NCBI GenBank assembly: GCA_022457155.1
Contig: JAJGOT010001076.1
Coordinates: 18,224-82,223 of the forward strand
From: Cladopsammia gracilis
Taxonomy: Eukaryota > Cnidaria > Anthozoa > Scleractinia > Dendrophylliidae
DNA: 64,000 nucleotides
Direction: 5' to 3'
Position 1 is the stretch's first letter. Every line of letters starts with the position of its first letter. A program made the position numbers and the translations under genes. Below the pieces are notes generated by a model that saw only the letters and a list, made by a program, of their open reading frames with translations, was not told the origin of the DNA and searched no databases. Shown here piece by piece: positions 45,700 to 59,642 of this stretch.

Positions 45700-47949
45700 G
45701 TAAGTTCGTAATTGTTCCAATTTCTAATTGTCGAAAACGTTTTAATTCGATAAAAAAAATATATATATCCTATAACTGATGTGTAGGGACAACCATGTAG
45801 AACAAGATCATTTACTGGTTTGATATGATAAATGCCCTGCCTAGTGCGAGGATCAGTAATGCCGTGAGTGTTTATGTATTGTCATAGTTAAAGAAAGATG
45901 ACACATTTTAAGCTTGGACGTGTCAAGAATTCAACGAATTGTCTTCAATTTGTCTAGCCCTTCGTATCCTGGCCCTCCTTAATTTTTACTCGCCTGATTT
46001 TGGATATGTTCTTCTTGTTCTTCTTAGAGCATTTTGTGTCCAGATAAATTTCTCAGTTTTATTGTTAGCACAGTCTGAGCCAAAAACATAAAAAGCTACC
46101 TGGACATAGCTCCTTTTAGAGCAAGTGAAAACATTTATATCTTGACTGATTATTTATTTGACAAATGATTACTATAATATACAGCTATACATATACATTT
46201 ACAGCTGTACAGTCTGTACATTGTATGTATGTGCCTGACCAGTCTTTCTCCTTGAACAGCTTGAACAAAAAAGATTATGCGTGTGATAAGACTACTCCCT
46301 TAGGAGAATGGTCTTTTTTTTTTGCATGTTCTTATATTATTACAGTGTATGTACATGTAGCTGTAGTGGGTGTATTTTGTGTGGTACTGACACAAAACTG
46401 ACTGCATGTCCCAAATTGAAACTGATTTACTGATTTTATGAATGGAAACACCATGGTTAAATAGAAATGACAGTCTGTAAATGTATGTTTGCCTCAAAAT
46501 AGAAACACCTGGCTTGTATGTTTTAAGGAAACAAACAGTGTATATGTACATGTACCATTGATCATGCACATCCTTTGAAATGTCTTGAAGGTAAGCCTGT
46601 TTTATGTACAATCATGTACCGTTGGTTTCACTCCACGGTTTGAAAAAAGATCATGTCATCAGATTTTTGTTCACCGCAAGATCAGTAAAGATGAACTTGA
46701 GAAGAATGAATTGAAACTATTACAGTTGTATGCCTTCAAATTGTTTTTTTTTTTTTTCAAAGAAAAGGAGCTACTGTACAGTATCTGAACACATTTGAGG
46801 TAACTTTACCAAACTGTGGAGTGAAACCAATGGTGCATGAAGCAGGCTGATTTTCAAGGCATTTGAAAGAACGCGCGGGATGAATAGTGCCAGTAATCTT
46901 TCAACATGTGGCAAAAACTGTCAGTAATACATGTACATGTATGTACCAATTTTATTTACATCGGTGGGTTAAAAAAGCTTAAAGGTTATGCAATAGGGCT
47001 GAATAACAAAACGTTTCAGTGTCATATCAGAAAGCAAAACCTATTTTCTCCATTTATTCATTAAAATCCATACTGTAAAATCCTGGTTATACAGTAATAT
47101 CATCCACTTGCGTGTTGGGATCGATTGTACCATAGGTAGTGTCGGTGCGATGTCGGCCGATGGTCAGTCGACATGTCGGTGTCAAGTCTCGGTGGAATAT
47201 CAGTCAAGTGTCTGTCAAGTGTATCTGGGAGTTCCCAGGATTTCCTGGGAACTCCCAAAAAATCAGAGAATAATTTTCGATTCTTTTCCCAAAAATTCCT
47301 AAGAATTTCCAGAAGATTTGTGCAAATTAACATCATGGTTATTTTTTTATGAGAATTCTCGGGATTTCTTGGGATTTATTCTTGGGAATTCTAGGGATTT
47401 ACCAGGATTTTCTCCGCCAGTTTTTCTTTCCTTTTTCCAGAAATTTCAGAGAATTGCCGGGAAATTTGTGCAAATTAACACGAAGGATTTTCTGAGAATT
47501 TCTGAGATTTCACGGATTTTTTTCTTGGGAATTCTGAAGGTTTCCCAAGAAAGGTTTACCAGAATGCTTCAGTTTTTTGTTTTGTAGTGCAAATTAGTGC
47601 TATTTTTATTTAAATAGCACTGGGATTACAAAATTTAAATAAGAAAGGAAAAATGAAATGAATTCTGGTAGTTGTAGTCAAATGACGCCATCGCGCAAAT
47701 GGCCTATTTGCTCATATCAGAATTCTAAAAAAGTCAACTAGAAAATTGATATTGTCCATTTTCTACATTGAAAGTTTTTTTTTCCCAAGAATTTACACAA
47801 CTTAAACTGACAACCATATGATCCACGATTGACATTGATATTTTGCAGTGTTATTTCTAAAAATATCTCTCAACAACTCCAAGCCTTTTGACAGTTTATC
47901 TTATATTGTTATTGCTTTGTTTAACGGCGATTTACTATTATTAATACAG

Positions 47950-48248
47950 CACCAAATGCTGCGCCAACTAATGTCCCAGGGAAACAATGCAAGCTCTACC
48001 AGCATTTTAGTTCAATGGGGCCATGTTCCAGCAAACGACCAGAATGGCGTTATACTGAGTTACACAGTTACCTACACATTGATACCTAATGGCAGTCCAC
48101 AAACCAAGATTGTTAATGCTCCTAGAAAAAACGCTACGCTGACTGGATTGAATGAATACACAAACTACAGCATCACAGTGTTTGCTTCAACCGTAAAGGG
48201 CCGTGGAAATACTAGCGGACCTATCATTGTCATCACAGGACGAAGACA
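47950..48248 (+). pseudogene. FN3 exon 7B, frameshifted by two +1 insertions
   Basis: The exon is 299 bp instead of 297. An extra C lies at about 47,976 (ATGTCCCAGGG against ATGTCCAGGG elsewhere) and an extra G at about 48,239 (CACAGGACG against CACAGACG). The first shifts the domain out of frame almost from its start, and the second does not restore it. Splice sites are intact. The unit 10 partner exon lacks both insertions, so this is either a young null exon, skippable because the exon is phase-symmetric, or a sequencing/assembly error. Confidence 0.8.
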
Positions 48249-48890
48249 GTAAGTGCATGATACATGGAATATTTGCTTGGGAATGGAAAATTTATGTTTT
48301 CCCACCGAGCTTATTATAATTCAATAAATGTCACGTACCCCCTGTAACGTCGGAGGGGTAGGAAGGTGGTTGTCAATCCGTTGTTCCCGCTCTAGTTCAA
48401 GTTCTTGCTTGGTAAACTCTCACATGTTTTTGAGCATTCTCTCGAAATTTCAATCCAGTGTGAACACTTGTATTTTAACTCCCACCTTCTCTCCTGATCC
48501 TGGCCACGTTAGCGTAAATGTGCGAGTTTAGGTTGACCTCACCTTTATTGGGCCAAAATAGTTTCTAACAGATTTTAACATATTTCGTATGAATTACAAA
48601 TTGGTTATTTTAATAAAAGCGAATTTGGGATTTCCCTCAGCCATTTTACTCCAATTCGTGGTGTGTGAGTAAAATAATATTTTGCCCAGTAAACAAGCTC
48701 AGTCAATAGATCACTTGTCTGCAATGTATATTATAAGAAATAGTCCGGTCTGAAAAGCGTAAAGAGGGCTTTTTCTTCATGTAAAAAACAAGTCGCTAAG
48801 GCAAACAGCATTTCAACAATTTTCATTTAGGCATAGTTTCTCTGAGATTGTAATTGTTTTTCGTAACAGTGATTTCAATTTTGTAAACAG

Positions 48891-49187
48891 CACCAAACGC
48901 TCCCCCAGCTAATGTCCAAGGAAACAATGGAAGCTCCACCAGTATTTTCGTTCAATGGGGCAACGTTCCAGCAAACGACCAAAATGGTGTTATACTGAGT
49001 TACACACTTACCTACACATCGCTACCTAATGGCAGTCCTCAAACCAAGATTGTTTATGCTCCAAGACAAAACACTACACTAACAGGATTGAATGAATACA
49101 CAAACTACAGCATCATAGTGTTTGCTTCAACCTTGAAGGGAGGTGGAAATGCTAGCGAACCCATCATTGTCATCACAGATGAAGACA
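48891..49187 (+). CDS. FN3 exon 8A
   Basis: Type A, VQWGN variant, as in its partner 5A; intact splice sites. Confidence 0.9.
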
Positions 49188-51439
49188 GTAAGTTCGTAAT
49201 TGTTCCAATTTCTAATTGTCGAAAACGTTTTAATTCGATAAAAAAAATATATATATCCTATAACTGATGTGTAGGGACAACCATGTAGAACAAGATCATT
49301 TACTGGTTTGATATGATAAATGCCCTGCCTAGTGCGAGGATCAGTAATGCCGTGAGTGTTTATGTATTGTCATAGTTAAAGAAAGATGACACATTTTAAG
49401 CTTGGACGTGTCAAGAATTCAACGAATTGTCTTCAATTTGTCTAGCCCTTCGTATCCTGGCCCTCCTTAATTTTTACTCGCCTGATTTTGGATATGTTCT
49501 TCTTGTTCTTCTTAGAGCATTTTGTGTCCAGATAAATTTCTCAGTTTTATTGTTAGCACAGTCTGAGCCAAAAACATAAAAAGCTACCTGGACATAGCTC
49601 CTTTTAGAGCAAGTGAAAACATTTATATCTTGACTGATTATTTATTTGACAAATGATTACTATAATATACAGCTATACATATACATTTACAGCTGTACAG
49701 TCTGTACATTGTATGTATGTGCCTGACCAGTCTTTCTCCTTGAACAGCTTGAACAAAAAAGATTATGCGTGTGATAAGACTAATCCCTTAGGAGAATGGT
49801 CTTTTTTTTTTTGCATGTTCTTATATTATTACAGTGTATGTACATGTAGCTGTAGTGGGTGTATTTTGTGTGGTACTGACACTAAACTGACTGCATGTCC
49901 CAAATTGAAACTGATTTACTTATTTTATGAATGGAAACACCATGGTTAAATAGAAATGACAGTCTGTAAATGTATGTTTGCTTCAAAATAGAAACACCTG
50001 GCTTGTATGTTTTAAGGAAACAAACAGTGTATATGTACATGTACCATTGATCATGCACATCCTTTGAAATGTCTTGAAGGTCAGCCTGTTTTATGTACAA
50101 TCATGTACCGTTGGTTTCACTCCACGGTTTGAAAAAAGATCATATCATCAGATTTTTGTTCACCGCAAGATCAGTAAAGATGAACTTGAGAAGAATGAAT
50201 TGAAACTATTACAGTTGTATGCCTTCAAATTGTTTTTTTTTTTTTTCAAAGAAAAGGAGCTACTGTACAGTATCTGAACACATTTGAGGTAACTTTTCCA
50301 AACTGTGGAGTGAAACCAATGGTGCATGAAGCAGGTTGATTTTCAAGGCATTTGAAAGAACGCGCGGGATGAATAGTGCCAGTAATCGTTCAACATGTGG
50401 CAAAAACTGTCAGTAATACATGTACATGTATGTACCAATTTTATTAACATCAGTGGGTTAAAAAAGCTTAAAGGTTATGCAATAGGGCTGAATAACAAAA
50501 CGTTCAAGTGTCATATCAGAAAGCAAAACCTATTTTCTCCATTTATTCATTAAAATCCATACTGTAAAATCCTGGTTATACAGTAATATCATCCACTTGC
50601 GTGTTGGGATCAATTGTACCATAGGTAGTGTCGGTGCGATGTCGGCCGATGGTCATTCGACATGTCGGTGTCAAGTCTCGGTGGAATATCAGTCAAGTGT
50701 CTGTCAAGTGTATCTGGGAGTTCCCAGGATTTCCTGGGAACTCCCAAAAAATCAGAGAATAATTTTCGATTCTTTTCCCAAAAATTCCTAAGAATTTCCA
50801 GAAGATTTGTGCAAATTAACATCAAGGTTATTTTTTTATGAGAATTCTCGGGATTTCTTGGGATTTATTCTTGGGAATTCTAGGGATTTACCAGGATTTT
50901 CTCCGCCATTTTTCTTTCCTTTTTCCAGAAATTTCAGAGAATTGCCGGGAAATTTGTGCAAATTAACACGAAGGATTTTCTGAGAATTTCTGAGATTTCA
51001 CGGAATTTTTTCTTGGGAATTCTGAAGGTTTCCCAAGAAAGGTTTACCAGAATGCTTCAGTTTTTTGTTTTGTAGTGCAAATTAGTGCTATTTTTATTTA
51101 AATAGCACTGGGATTACAAAATTTAAATAAGAAAGGAAAAATGAAATGAATTCTGGTAGTTGTAGTCAAATGACGCCATCGCGCAAATGGCCTATTTGTT
51201 CATATCAGAATTCTAAAAAAGTCAACTAGAAAATTGATATTGTCCATTTTCTACATTGAAAGTTTTTTTTTTTCCCAAGAATTTACACAACTTAAACTGA
51301 CAACCATATGATCCACGATTGACATTGATATTTTGCAGTGTTATTTCTAAAAATATCTCTCAACAACTCCAAGCCTTTTGACAGTTTATCTTATATTGTT
51401 ATTGCTTTGTTTAACGGCGATTTACTATTATTAATACAG

Positions 51440-51736
51440 CACCAAATGCTGCGCCAACTAATGTCCAGGGAAACAATGCAAGCTCTACCAGCATTTTAGT
51501 TCAATGGGGCCATGTTCCAGCAAACGACCAGAATGGTGTTATACTGAGTTACACAGTTACCTACACATTGATACCTAATGGCAGTCCACAAACCAAGATT
51601 GTTAATGCTCCTAGAAAAAACGCTACGCTGACTGGATTGAATGAATACACAAACTACAGCATCACAGTGTTTGCTTCAACCGTAAAGGGCCGTGGAAATA
51701 CTAGCGGACCTATCATTGTCATCACAGACGAAGACA
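51440..51736 (+). CDS. FN3 exon 8B
   Basis: Type B, no coding change seen; intact splice sites. Confidence 0.9.
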
Positions 51737-52376
51737 GTAAGTGCATGATACATGGAATATTTGCTTGGGAATGGAAAATTTATGTTTTCCCACCGAGCTT
51801 ATTATAATTCAATAAATGTCACCTACCCCCTGTAACGTCGGAGGGGTAGGAAGGTGGTTGTCAATCCGTTGTTCCCGCTCTAGTTCAAGTTCTTGCTTGG
51901 TAAACTCTCACATGTTTTTGAGCATTCTCTCGAAATTTCAATCCAGTGTGAACACTTGTATTTTAACTCCCACCTTCTCTCCTGATCCTGGCCACGTTAG
52001 CGTAAATGTGCGATTTTAGGTTGACCTCACCTTTATTGGGCCAAAATATTTCTAACAGATTTTAACATATTTCGTATGAATTACAAATTGGTTATTTTAA
52101 TAAAAGCGAATTTGGGATTTCCCTCAGCCATTTTACTCCAATTCGTGGTGTGTGAGTAAAATAATATTTTGCCCAGTAAACAAGCTCAGTCAATAGATCA
52201 CTTGTCTGCAATGTATATTATAAGAAATAGTCCGGTCTGAAAAGCGTAAAGAGGGCTTTTTCATCATGTAAAAACAAGTCGCTAAGGCAAACAGCATTTC
52301 AACAATTTTCATTTAGGCATAGTTTCTCTGAGATTGTAATTGTTTTTCGTAACAGTGATTTCAATTTTGTAAACAG

Positions 52377-52673
52377 CACCAAACGCTCCCCCAGCTAATG
52401 TCCAAGGAAACAATGGAAGCTCCACCAGTATTTTCGTTCAATGGGACAACGTTCCAGCAAACGACCAAAATGGTGTTATACTGAGTTACACACTTACCTA
52501 CACATCGCTACCTAATGGCAGTCCTCAAACCAAGATTGTTTATGCTCCAAGACAAAACACTACACTAACAGGATTGAATGAATACACAAACTACAGCATC
52601 ATAGTGTTTGCTTCAACCTTGAAGGGAGGTGGAAATGCTAGCGAACCCATCATTGTCATCACAGATGAAGACA
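52377..52673 (+). CDS. FN3 exon 9A
   Basis: Type A, VQWDN variant; intact splice sites. Confidence 0.9.
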
Positions 52674-54927
52674 GTAAGTTCGTAATTGTTCCAATTTCTA
52701 ATTGTCGAAAACGTTTTAATTCGATAAAAAAAATATATATATCCTATAACTGATGTGTAGGGACAACCATGTAGAACAAGATCATTTACTGGTTTGATAT
52801 GATAAATGCCCTGCCTAGTGCGAGGATCAGTAATGCCGTGAGTGTTTATGTATTGTCATAGTTAAAGAAAGATGACACATTTTAAGCTTGGACGTGTCAA
52901 GAATTCAACGAATTGTCTTCAATTTGTCTAGCCCTTCGTATCCTGGCCCTCCTTAATTTTTACTCGCCTGATTTTGGATATGTTCTTCTTGTTCTTCTTA
53001 GAGCATTTTGTGTCCAGATAAATTTCTCAGTTTTATTGTTAGCACAGTCTGAGCCAAAAACATAAAAAGCTACCTGGACATAGCTCCTTTTAGAGCAAGT
53101 GAAAACATTTATATCTTGACTGATTATTTATTTGACAAATGATTACTATAATATACAGCTATACATATACATTTACAGCTGTACAGTCTGTACATTGTAT
53201 GTATGTGCCTGACCAGTCTTTCTCCTTGAACAGCTTGAACAAAAAAGATTATGCGTGTGATAAGACTAATCCCTTAGGAGAATGGTCTTTTTTTTTTTTT
53301 GCATGTTCTTATATTATTACAGTGTATGTACATGTAGCTGTAGTGGGTGTATTTTGTGTGGTACTGACACAAAACTGACTGCATGTCCCAAATTGAAACT
53401 GATTTACTGATTTTATGAATGGAAACACCATGGTTAAATAGAAATGACAGTCTGTAAATGTATGTTTGCTTCAAAATAGAAACACCTGGCTTGTATGTTT
53501 TAAGGAAACATACAGTGTATATGTACATGTACCATTGATCATGCACATCCTTTGAAATGTCTTGAAGGTAAGCCTGTTTTATGTACAATCATGTACCGTT
53601 GGTTTCACTCCACGGTTTGAAAAAAGATCATGTCATCAGATTTTTGTTCACCGCAAGATCAGTAAAGATGAACTTGAGAAAAATGAATTGAAACTATTAC
53701 AGTTGTATGCCTTCAAATTGTTTTTTTTTTTTCAAAGAAAAGGAGCTACTGTACAGTATCTGAACACATTTGAGGTAACTTTACCAAACTGTGGAGTGAA
53801 ACCAATGGTGCATGAAGCAGGCTGATTTTCAAGGCATTTGAAAGAACGCGCGGGATGAATAGTGCCAGTAATCTTTCAACATGTGGCAAAAACTGTCAGT
53901 AATACATGTACATGTATGTACCAATTTTATTTACATCGGTGGGTTAAAAAAGCTTAAAGGTTATGCAATAGGGCTGAATAACAAAACGTTTCAGTGTCAT
54001 ATCAGAAAGCAAAACCTATTTTCTCCATTTATTCATTAAAATCCATACTGTAAAATCCTGGTTATACAGTAATATCATCCACTTGCGTGTTGGGATCAAT
54101 TGTACCATAGGTAGTGTCGGTGCGATGTCGGCCGATGGTCAGTCGACATGTCGGTGTCAAGTCTCGGTGGAATATCAGTCAAGTGTCTGTCAAGTGTATC
54201 TGGGAGTTCCCAGGATTTCCTGGGAACTCCCAAAAAATCAGAGAATATTTTTCGATTCTTTTCCCAAAAATTCCTAAGAATTTCCAGAAGATTTGTGCAA
54301 ATTAACATCAAGGTTATTTTTTTTATGAGAATTCTCGGGATTTCTTGGGATTTATTCTTGGGAATTCTAGGGATTTACCAGGATTTTCTCCGCCACTTTT
54401 CTTTCCTTTTTCCAGAAATTTCAGAGAATTGCCGGGAAATTTGTGCAAATTAACACGAAGGATTTTCTGAGAATTTCTGAGATTTCACGGAATTTTTTCT
54501 TGGGAATTCTGAAGGTTTCCCAAGAAAGGTTTACCAGAATGCTTCAGTTTTTTGTTTTGTAGTGCAAATTAGTGCTATTTTTTATTTAAATAGCACTGGG
54601 ATTACAAAATTTAAATAAGAAAGGAAAAATGAAATGAATTCTGGTAGTTGTAGTCAAATGACGCCATCGCGCAAATGGCCTATTTGTTCATATCAGAATT
54701 CTAAAAAAGTCAACTAGAAAATTGATATTGTCCATTTTCTACATTGAAAGTTTTTTTTTTTCCCAAGAATTTACACAACTTAAACTGACAACCATATGAT
54801 CCACGATTGACATTGATATTTTGCAGTGTTATTTCTAAAAATATCTCTCAACAACTCCAAGCCTTTTGACAGTTTATCTTATATTGTTATTGCTTTGTTT
54901 AACGGCGATTTACTATTATTAATACAG

Positions 54928-55224
54928 CACCAAATGCTGCGCCAACTAATGTCCAGGGAAACAATGCAAGCTCTACCAGCATTTTAGTTCAATGGGGCCA
55001 TGTTCCAGCAAACGACCAGAATGGTGTTATACTGAGTTACACAGTTACCTACACATTGATACCTAATGGCAGTCCACAAACCAAGATTGTTAATGCTCCT
55101 AGAAAAAACGCTACGCTGACTGGATTGAATGAATACACAAACTACAGCATCACAGTGTTTGCTTCAACCGTAAAGGGCCGTGGAAATACTAGCGGACCTA
55201 TCATTGTCATCACAGACGAAGACA
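54928..55224 (+). CDS. FN3 exon 9B
   Basis: Type B, no coding change seen; intact splice sites. Confidence 0.9.
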
Positions 55225-55864
55225 GTAAGTGCATGATACATGGAATATTTGCTTGGGAATGGAAAATTTATGTTTTCCCACCGAGCTTATTATAATTCAA
55301 TAAATGTCACGTACCCCCTGTAACGTCGGAGGGGTAGGAAGGTGGTTGTCAATCCGTTGTTCCCGCTCTAGTTCAAGTTCTTGCTTGGTAAACTCTCACA
55401 TGTTTTTGAGCATTCTCTCGAAATTTCAATCCAGTGTGAACACTTGCATTTTAACTCCCACCTTCTCTCCTGATCCTGGCCACGTTAGCGTAAATGTGCG
55501 CGTTTAGGTTGCCCCCACCTTTATTGGGCCAAAATAGTTCTAACAGATTTTAACATATTTCGTATGAATTACAAATTGGTTATTTTAATAAAAGCGAATT
55601 TGGGATTTCCCTCAGCCATTTTACTCCAATTCGTGGTGTGTGAGTAAAATAATATTTTGCCCAGTAAACAAGCTCAGTCAATAGATCACTTGTCTGCAAT
55701 GTATATTATAAGAAATAGTCCGGTCTGAAAAGCGTAAAGAGGGCTTTTTCTTCATGTAAAAACAAGTCGTTAAGGCAAACAGCATTTCAACAATTTTCAT
55801 TTAGGCATAGTTTCTCTGAGATTGTAATTGTTTTTCGTAACAGTGATTTCAATTTTGTAAACAG

Positions 55865-56161
55865 CACCAAACGCTCCCCCAGCTAATGTCCAAGGAAACA
55901 ATGGAAGCTCCACCAGTATTTTCGTTCAATGGGACAACGTTCCAGTAAACGACCAAAATGGTGTTATACTGAGTTACACACTTACCTACACATCGCTACC
56001 TAATGGCAGTCCTCAAACCAAGATTGTTTATGCTCCAAGACAAAACACTACACTAACAGGATTGAATGAATACACAAACTACAGCATCATAGTGTTTGCT
56101 TCAACCTTGAAGGGAGGTGGAAATGCTAGCGAACCCATCATTGTCATCACAGATGAAGACA
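55865..56161 (+). CDS. FN3 exon 10A
   Basis: Type A with VQWDN and VPVND, the same two replacements as 7A. Confidence 0.9.
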
Positions 56162-58408
56162 GTAAGTTCGTAATTGTTCCAATTTCTAATTGTCGAAAAC
56201 GTTTTAATTCGATAAAAAAAATATATATATCCTATAACTGATGTGTAGGGACAACCATGTAGAACAAGATCATTTACTGGTTTGATATGATAAATGCCCT
56301 GCCTAGTGCGAGGATCAGTAATGCCGTGAGTGTTTATGTATTGTCATAGTTAAAGAAAGATGACACATTTTAAGCTTGGACGTGTCAAGAATTCAACGAA
56401 TTGTCTTCAATTTGTCTAGCCCTTCGTATCCTGGCCCTCCTTAATTTTTACTCGCCTGATTTTGGATATGTTCTTCTTGTTCTTCTTAGAGCATTTTGTG
56501 TCCAGATAAATTTCTCAGTTTTATTGTTAGCACAGTCTGAGCCAAAAACATAAAAAGCTACCTGGACATAGCTCCTTTTAGAGCAAGTGAAAACATTTAT
56601 ATCTTGACTGATTATTTATTTGACAAATGATTACTATAATATACAGCTATACATATACATTTACAGCTGTACAGTCTGTACATTGTATGTATGTGCCTGA
56701 CCAGTCTTTCTCCTTGAACAGCTTGAACAAAAAAGATTATGCGTGTGATAAGACTAATCCCTTAGGAGAATGGTCTTTTTTTTTTTGCATGTTCTTATAT
56801 TATTACAGTGTATGTACATGTAGCTGTAGTGGGTGTATTTTGTGTGGTACTGACACAAAACTGACTGCATGTCCCAAATTGAAACTGATTTACTGATTTT
56901 ATGAATGGAAACACCATGGTTAAATAGAAATGACAGTCTGTAAATGTATGTTTGCCTCAAAATAGAAACACCTGGCTTGTATGTTTTAAGGAAACAAACA
57001 GTGTATATGTACATGTACCATTGATCATGCACATCCTTTGAAATGTCTTGAAGGTAAGCCTGTTTTATGTACAATCATGTACCGTTGGTTTCACTCCACG
57101 GTTTGAAAAAAGATCATGTCATCAGATTTTTGTTCACCGCAAGATCAGTAAAGATGAACTTGAGAAAAATGAATTGAAACTATTACAGTTGTATGCCTTC
57201 AAATTGTTTTTTTTTTTTTCAAAGAAAAGGAGCTACTGTACAGTATCTGAACACATTTGAGGTAACTTTACCAAACTGTGGAGTGAAACCAATGGTGCAT
57301 GAAGCAGGCTGATTTTCAAGGCATTTGAAAGAACGCGCGGGATGAATAGTGCCAGTAATCTTTCAACATGTGGCAAAAACTGTCAGTAATACATGTACAT
57401 GTATGTACCAATTTTATTTACATCGGTGGGTTAAAAAAGCTTAAAGGTTATGCAATAGGGCTGAATAACAAAACGTTTCAGTGTCATATCAGAAAGCAAA
57501 ACCTATTTTCTCCATTTATTCATTAAAATCCATACTGTAAAATCCTGGTTATACAGTAATATCATCCACTTGCGTGTTGGGATCGATTGTACCATAGGTA
57601 GTGTCGGTGCGATGTCGGCCGATGGTCAGTCGACATGTCGGTGTCAAGTCTCGGTGGAATATCAGTCAAGTGTCTGTCAAGTGTATCTGGGAGTTCCCAG
57701 GATTTCCTGGGAACTCCCAAAAAATCAGAGAATATTTTTCGATTCTTTTCCCAAAAATTCCTAAGAATTTCCAGAAGATTTGTGCAAATTAACATCATGG
57801 TTATTTTTTATGAGAATTCTCGGGATTTCTTGGGATTTATTCTTGGGAATTCTAGGGATTTACCAGGATTTTCTCCGCCGTTTTTCTTTCCTTTTTCCAG
57901 AAATTTCAGAGAATTCCCGGGAAATTTGTGCAAATTAACACGAAGGATTTTCTGAGAATTTCTGAGATTTCACGGATTTTTTTCTTGGGAATTCTGAAGG
58001 TTTCCCAAGAAAGGTTTACCAGAATGCTTCAGTTTTTTGTTTTGTAGTGCAAATTAGTGCTATTTTTATTTAAATAGCACTGGGATTACAAAATTTAAAT
58101 AAGAAAGGAAAAATGAAATGAATTCTGGTAGTTGTAGTCAAATGACGCCATCGCGCAAATGGCCTATTTGCTCATATCAGAATTCTAAAAAAGTCAACTA
58201 GAAAATTGATATTGTCCATTTTCTACATTGAAAGTTTTTTTTCCCAAGAATTTACACAACTTAAACTGACAACCATATGATCCACGATTGACATTGATAT
58301 TTTGCAGTGTTATTTCTAAAAATATCTCTCAACAACTCCAAGCCTTTTGACAGTTTATCTTATATTGTTATTGCTTTGTTTAACGGCGATTTACTATTAT
58401 TAATACAG

Positions 58409-58705
58409 CACCAAATGCTGCGCCAACTAATGTCCAGGGAAACAATGCAAGCTCTACCAGCATTTTAGTTCAATGGGGCCATGTTCCAGCAAACGACCAG
58501 AATGGCGTTATACTGAGTTACACAGTTACCTACACATTGATACCTAATGGCAGTCCACAAACCAAGATTGTTAATGCTCCTAGAAAAAACGCTACGCTGA
58601 CTGGATTGAATGAATACACAAACTACAGCATCACAGTGTTTGCTTCAACCGTAAAGGGCCGTGGAAATACTAGCGGACCTATCATTGTCATCACAGACGA
58701 AGACA
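58409..58705 (+). CDS. FN3 exon 10B
   Basis: Type B with the silent change AATGGCGTT shared with units 7 and 11; frame intact. Confidence 0.9.
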
Positions 58706-59345
58706 GTAAGTGCATGATACATGGAATATTTGCTTGGGAATGGAAAATTTATGTTTTCCCACCGAGCTTATTATAATTCAATAAATGTCACGTACCCCCT
58801 GTAACGTCGGAGGGGTAGGAAGGTGGTTGTCAATCCGTTGTTCCCGCTCTAGTTCAAGTTCTTGCTTGGTAAACTCTCACATGTTTTTGAGCATTCTCTC
58901 GAAATTTCAATCCAGTGTGAACACTTGCATTTTAACTCCCACCTTCTCTCCTGATCCTGGCCACGTTAGCGTAAATGTGCGCGTTTAGGTTGCCCTCACC
59001 TTTATTGGGCCAAAATAGTTCTAACAGATTTTAACATATTTCGTATGAATTACAAATTGGTTATTTTAATAAAAGCGAATTTGGGATTTCCCTCAGCCAT
59101 TTTACTCCAATTCGTGGTGTGTGAGTAAAATAATATTTTGCCCAGTAAACAAGCTCAGTCAATAGATCACTTGTCTGCAATGTATATTATAAGAAATAGT
59201 CCGGTCTGAAAAGCGTAAAGAGGGCTTTTTCTTCATGTAAAAACAAGTCGTTAAGGCAAACAGCATTTCAACAATTTTCATTTAGGCATAGTTTCTCTGA
59301 GATTGTAATTGTTTTTCGTAACAGTGATTTCAATTTTGTAAACAG

Positions 59346-59642
59346 CACCAAACGCTCCCCCAGCTAATGTCCAAGGAAACAATGGAAGCTCCACCAGTAT
59401 TTTCGTTCAATGGGGCAACGTTCCAGCAAACGACCAAAATGGTGTTATACTGAGTTACACACTTACCTACACATCGCTACCTAATGGCAGTCCTCAAACC
59501 AAGATTGTTTATGCTCCAAGACAAAACACTACACTAACAGGATTGAATGAATACACAAACTACAGCATCATAGTGTTTGCTTCAACCTTGAAGGGAGGTG
59601 GAAATGCTAGCGAACCCATCATTGTCATCACAGATGAAGACA
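59346..59642 (+). CDS. FN3 exon 11A
   Basis: Type A, VQWGN variant; intact splice sites. Confidence 0.9.

Larger units (their letters stand above)
44841..48327 (+). repeat. Array unit 7
   Basis: 3,487 bp. Shares with unit 10 CCAGTAAACG in the A exon, GCCTCAAAAT near 46,491, GATCGATTG near 47,120 and CATCATGG near 47,331. Carries extra single bases not present in unit 10. Confidence 0.9.
48328..51815 (+). repeat. Array unit 8
   Basis: 3,488 bp. Partner of unit 5. Its first ~460 bp carry two +1 homopolymer insertions (near 48,557 and 48,785). GTAATCGTTC near 50,385 is shared with unit 11 only. Confidence 0.9.
51816..55303 (+). repeat. Array unit 9
   Basis: 3,488 bp. Partner of unit 6 at all three private markers, 10,460 bp downstream of it. 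Confidence 0.9.
55304..58784 (+). repeat. Array unit 10
   Basis: 3,481 bp. Partner of unit 7 at four diagnostic sites, without the unit 7 exon insertions. Confidence 0.9.
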
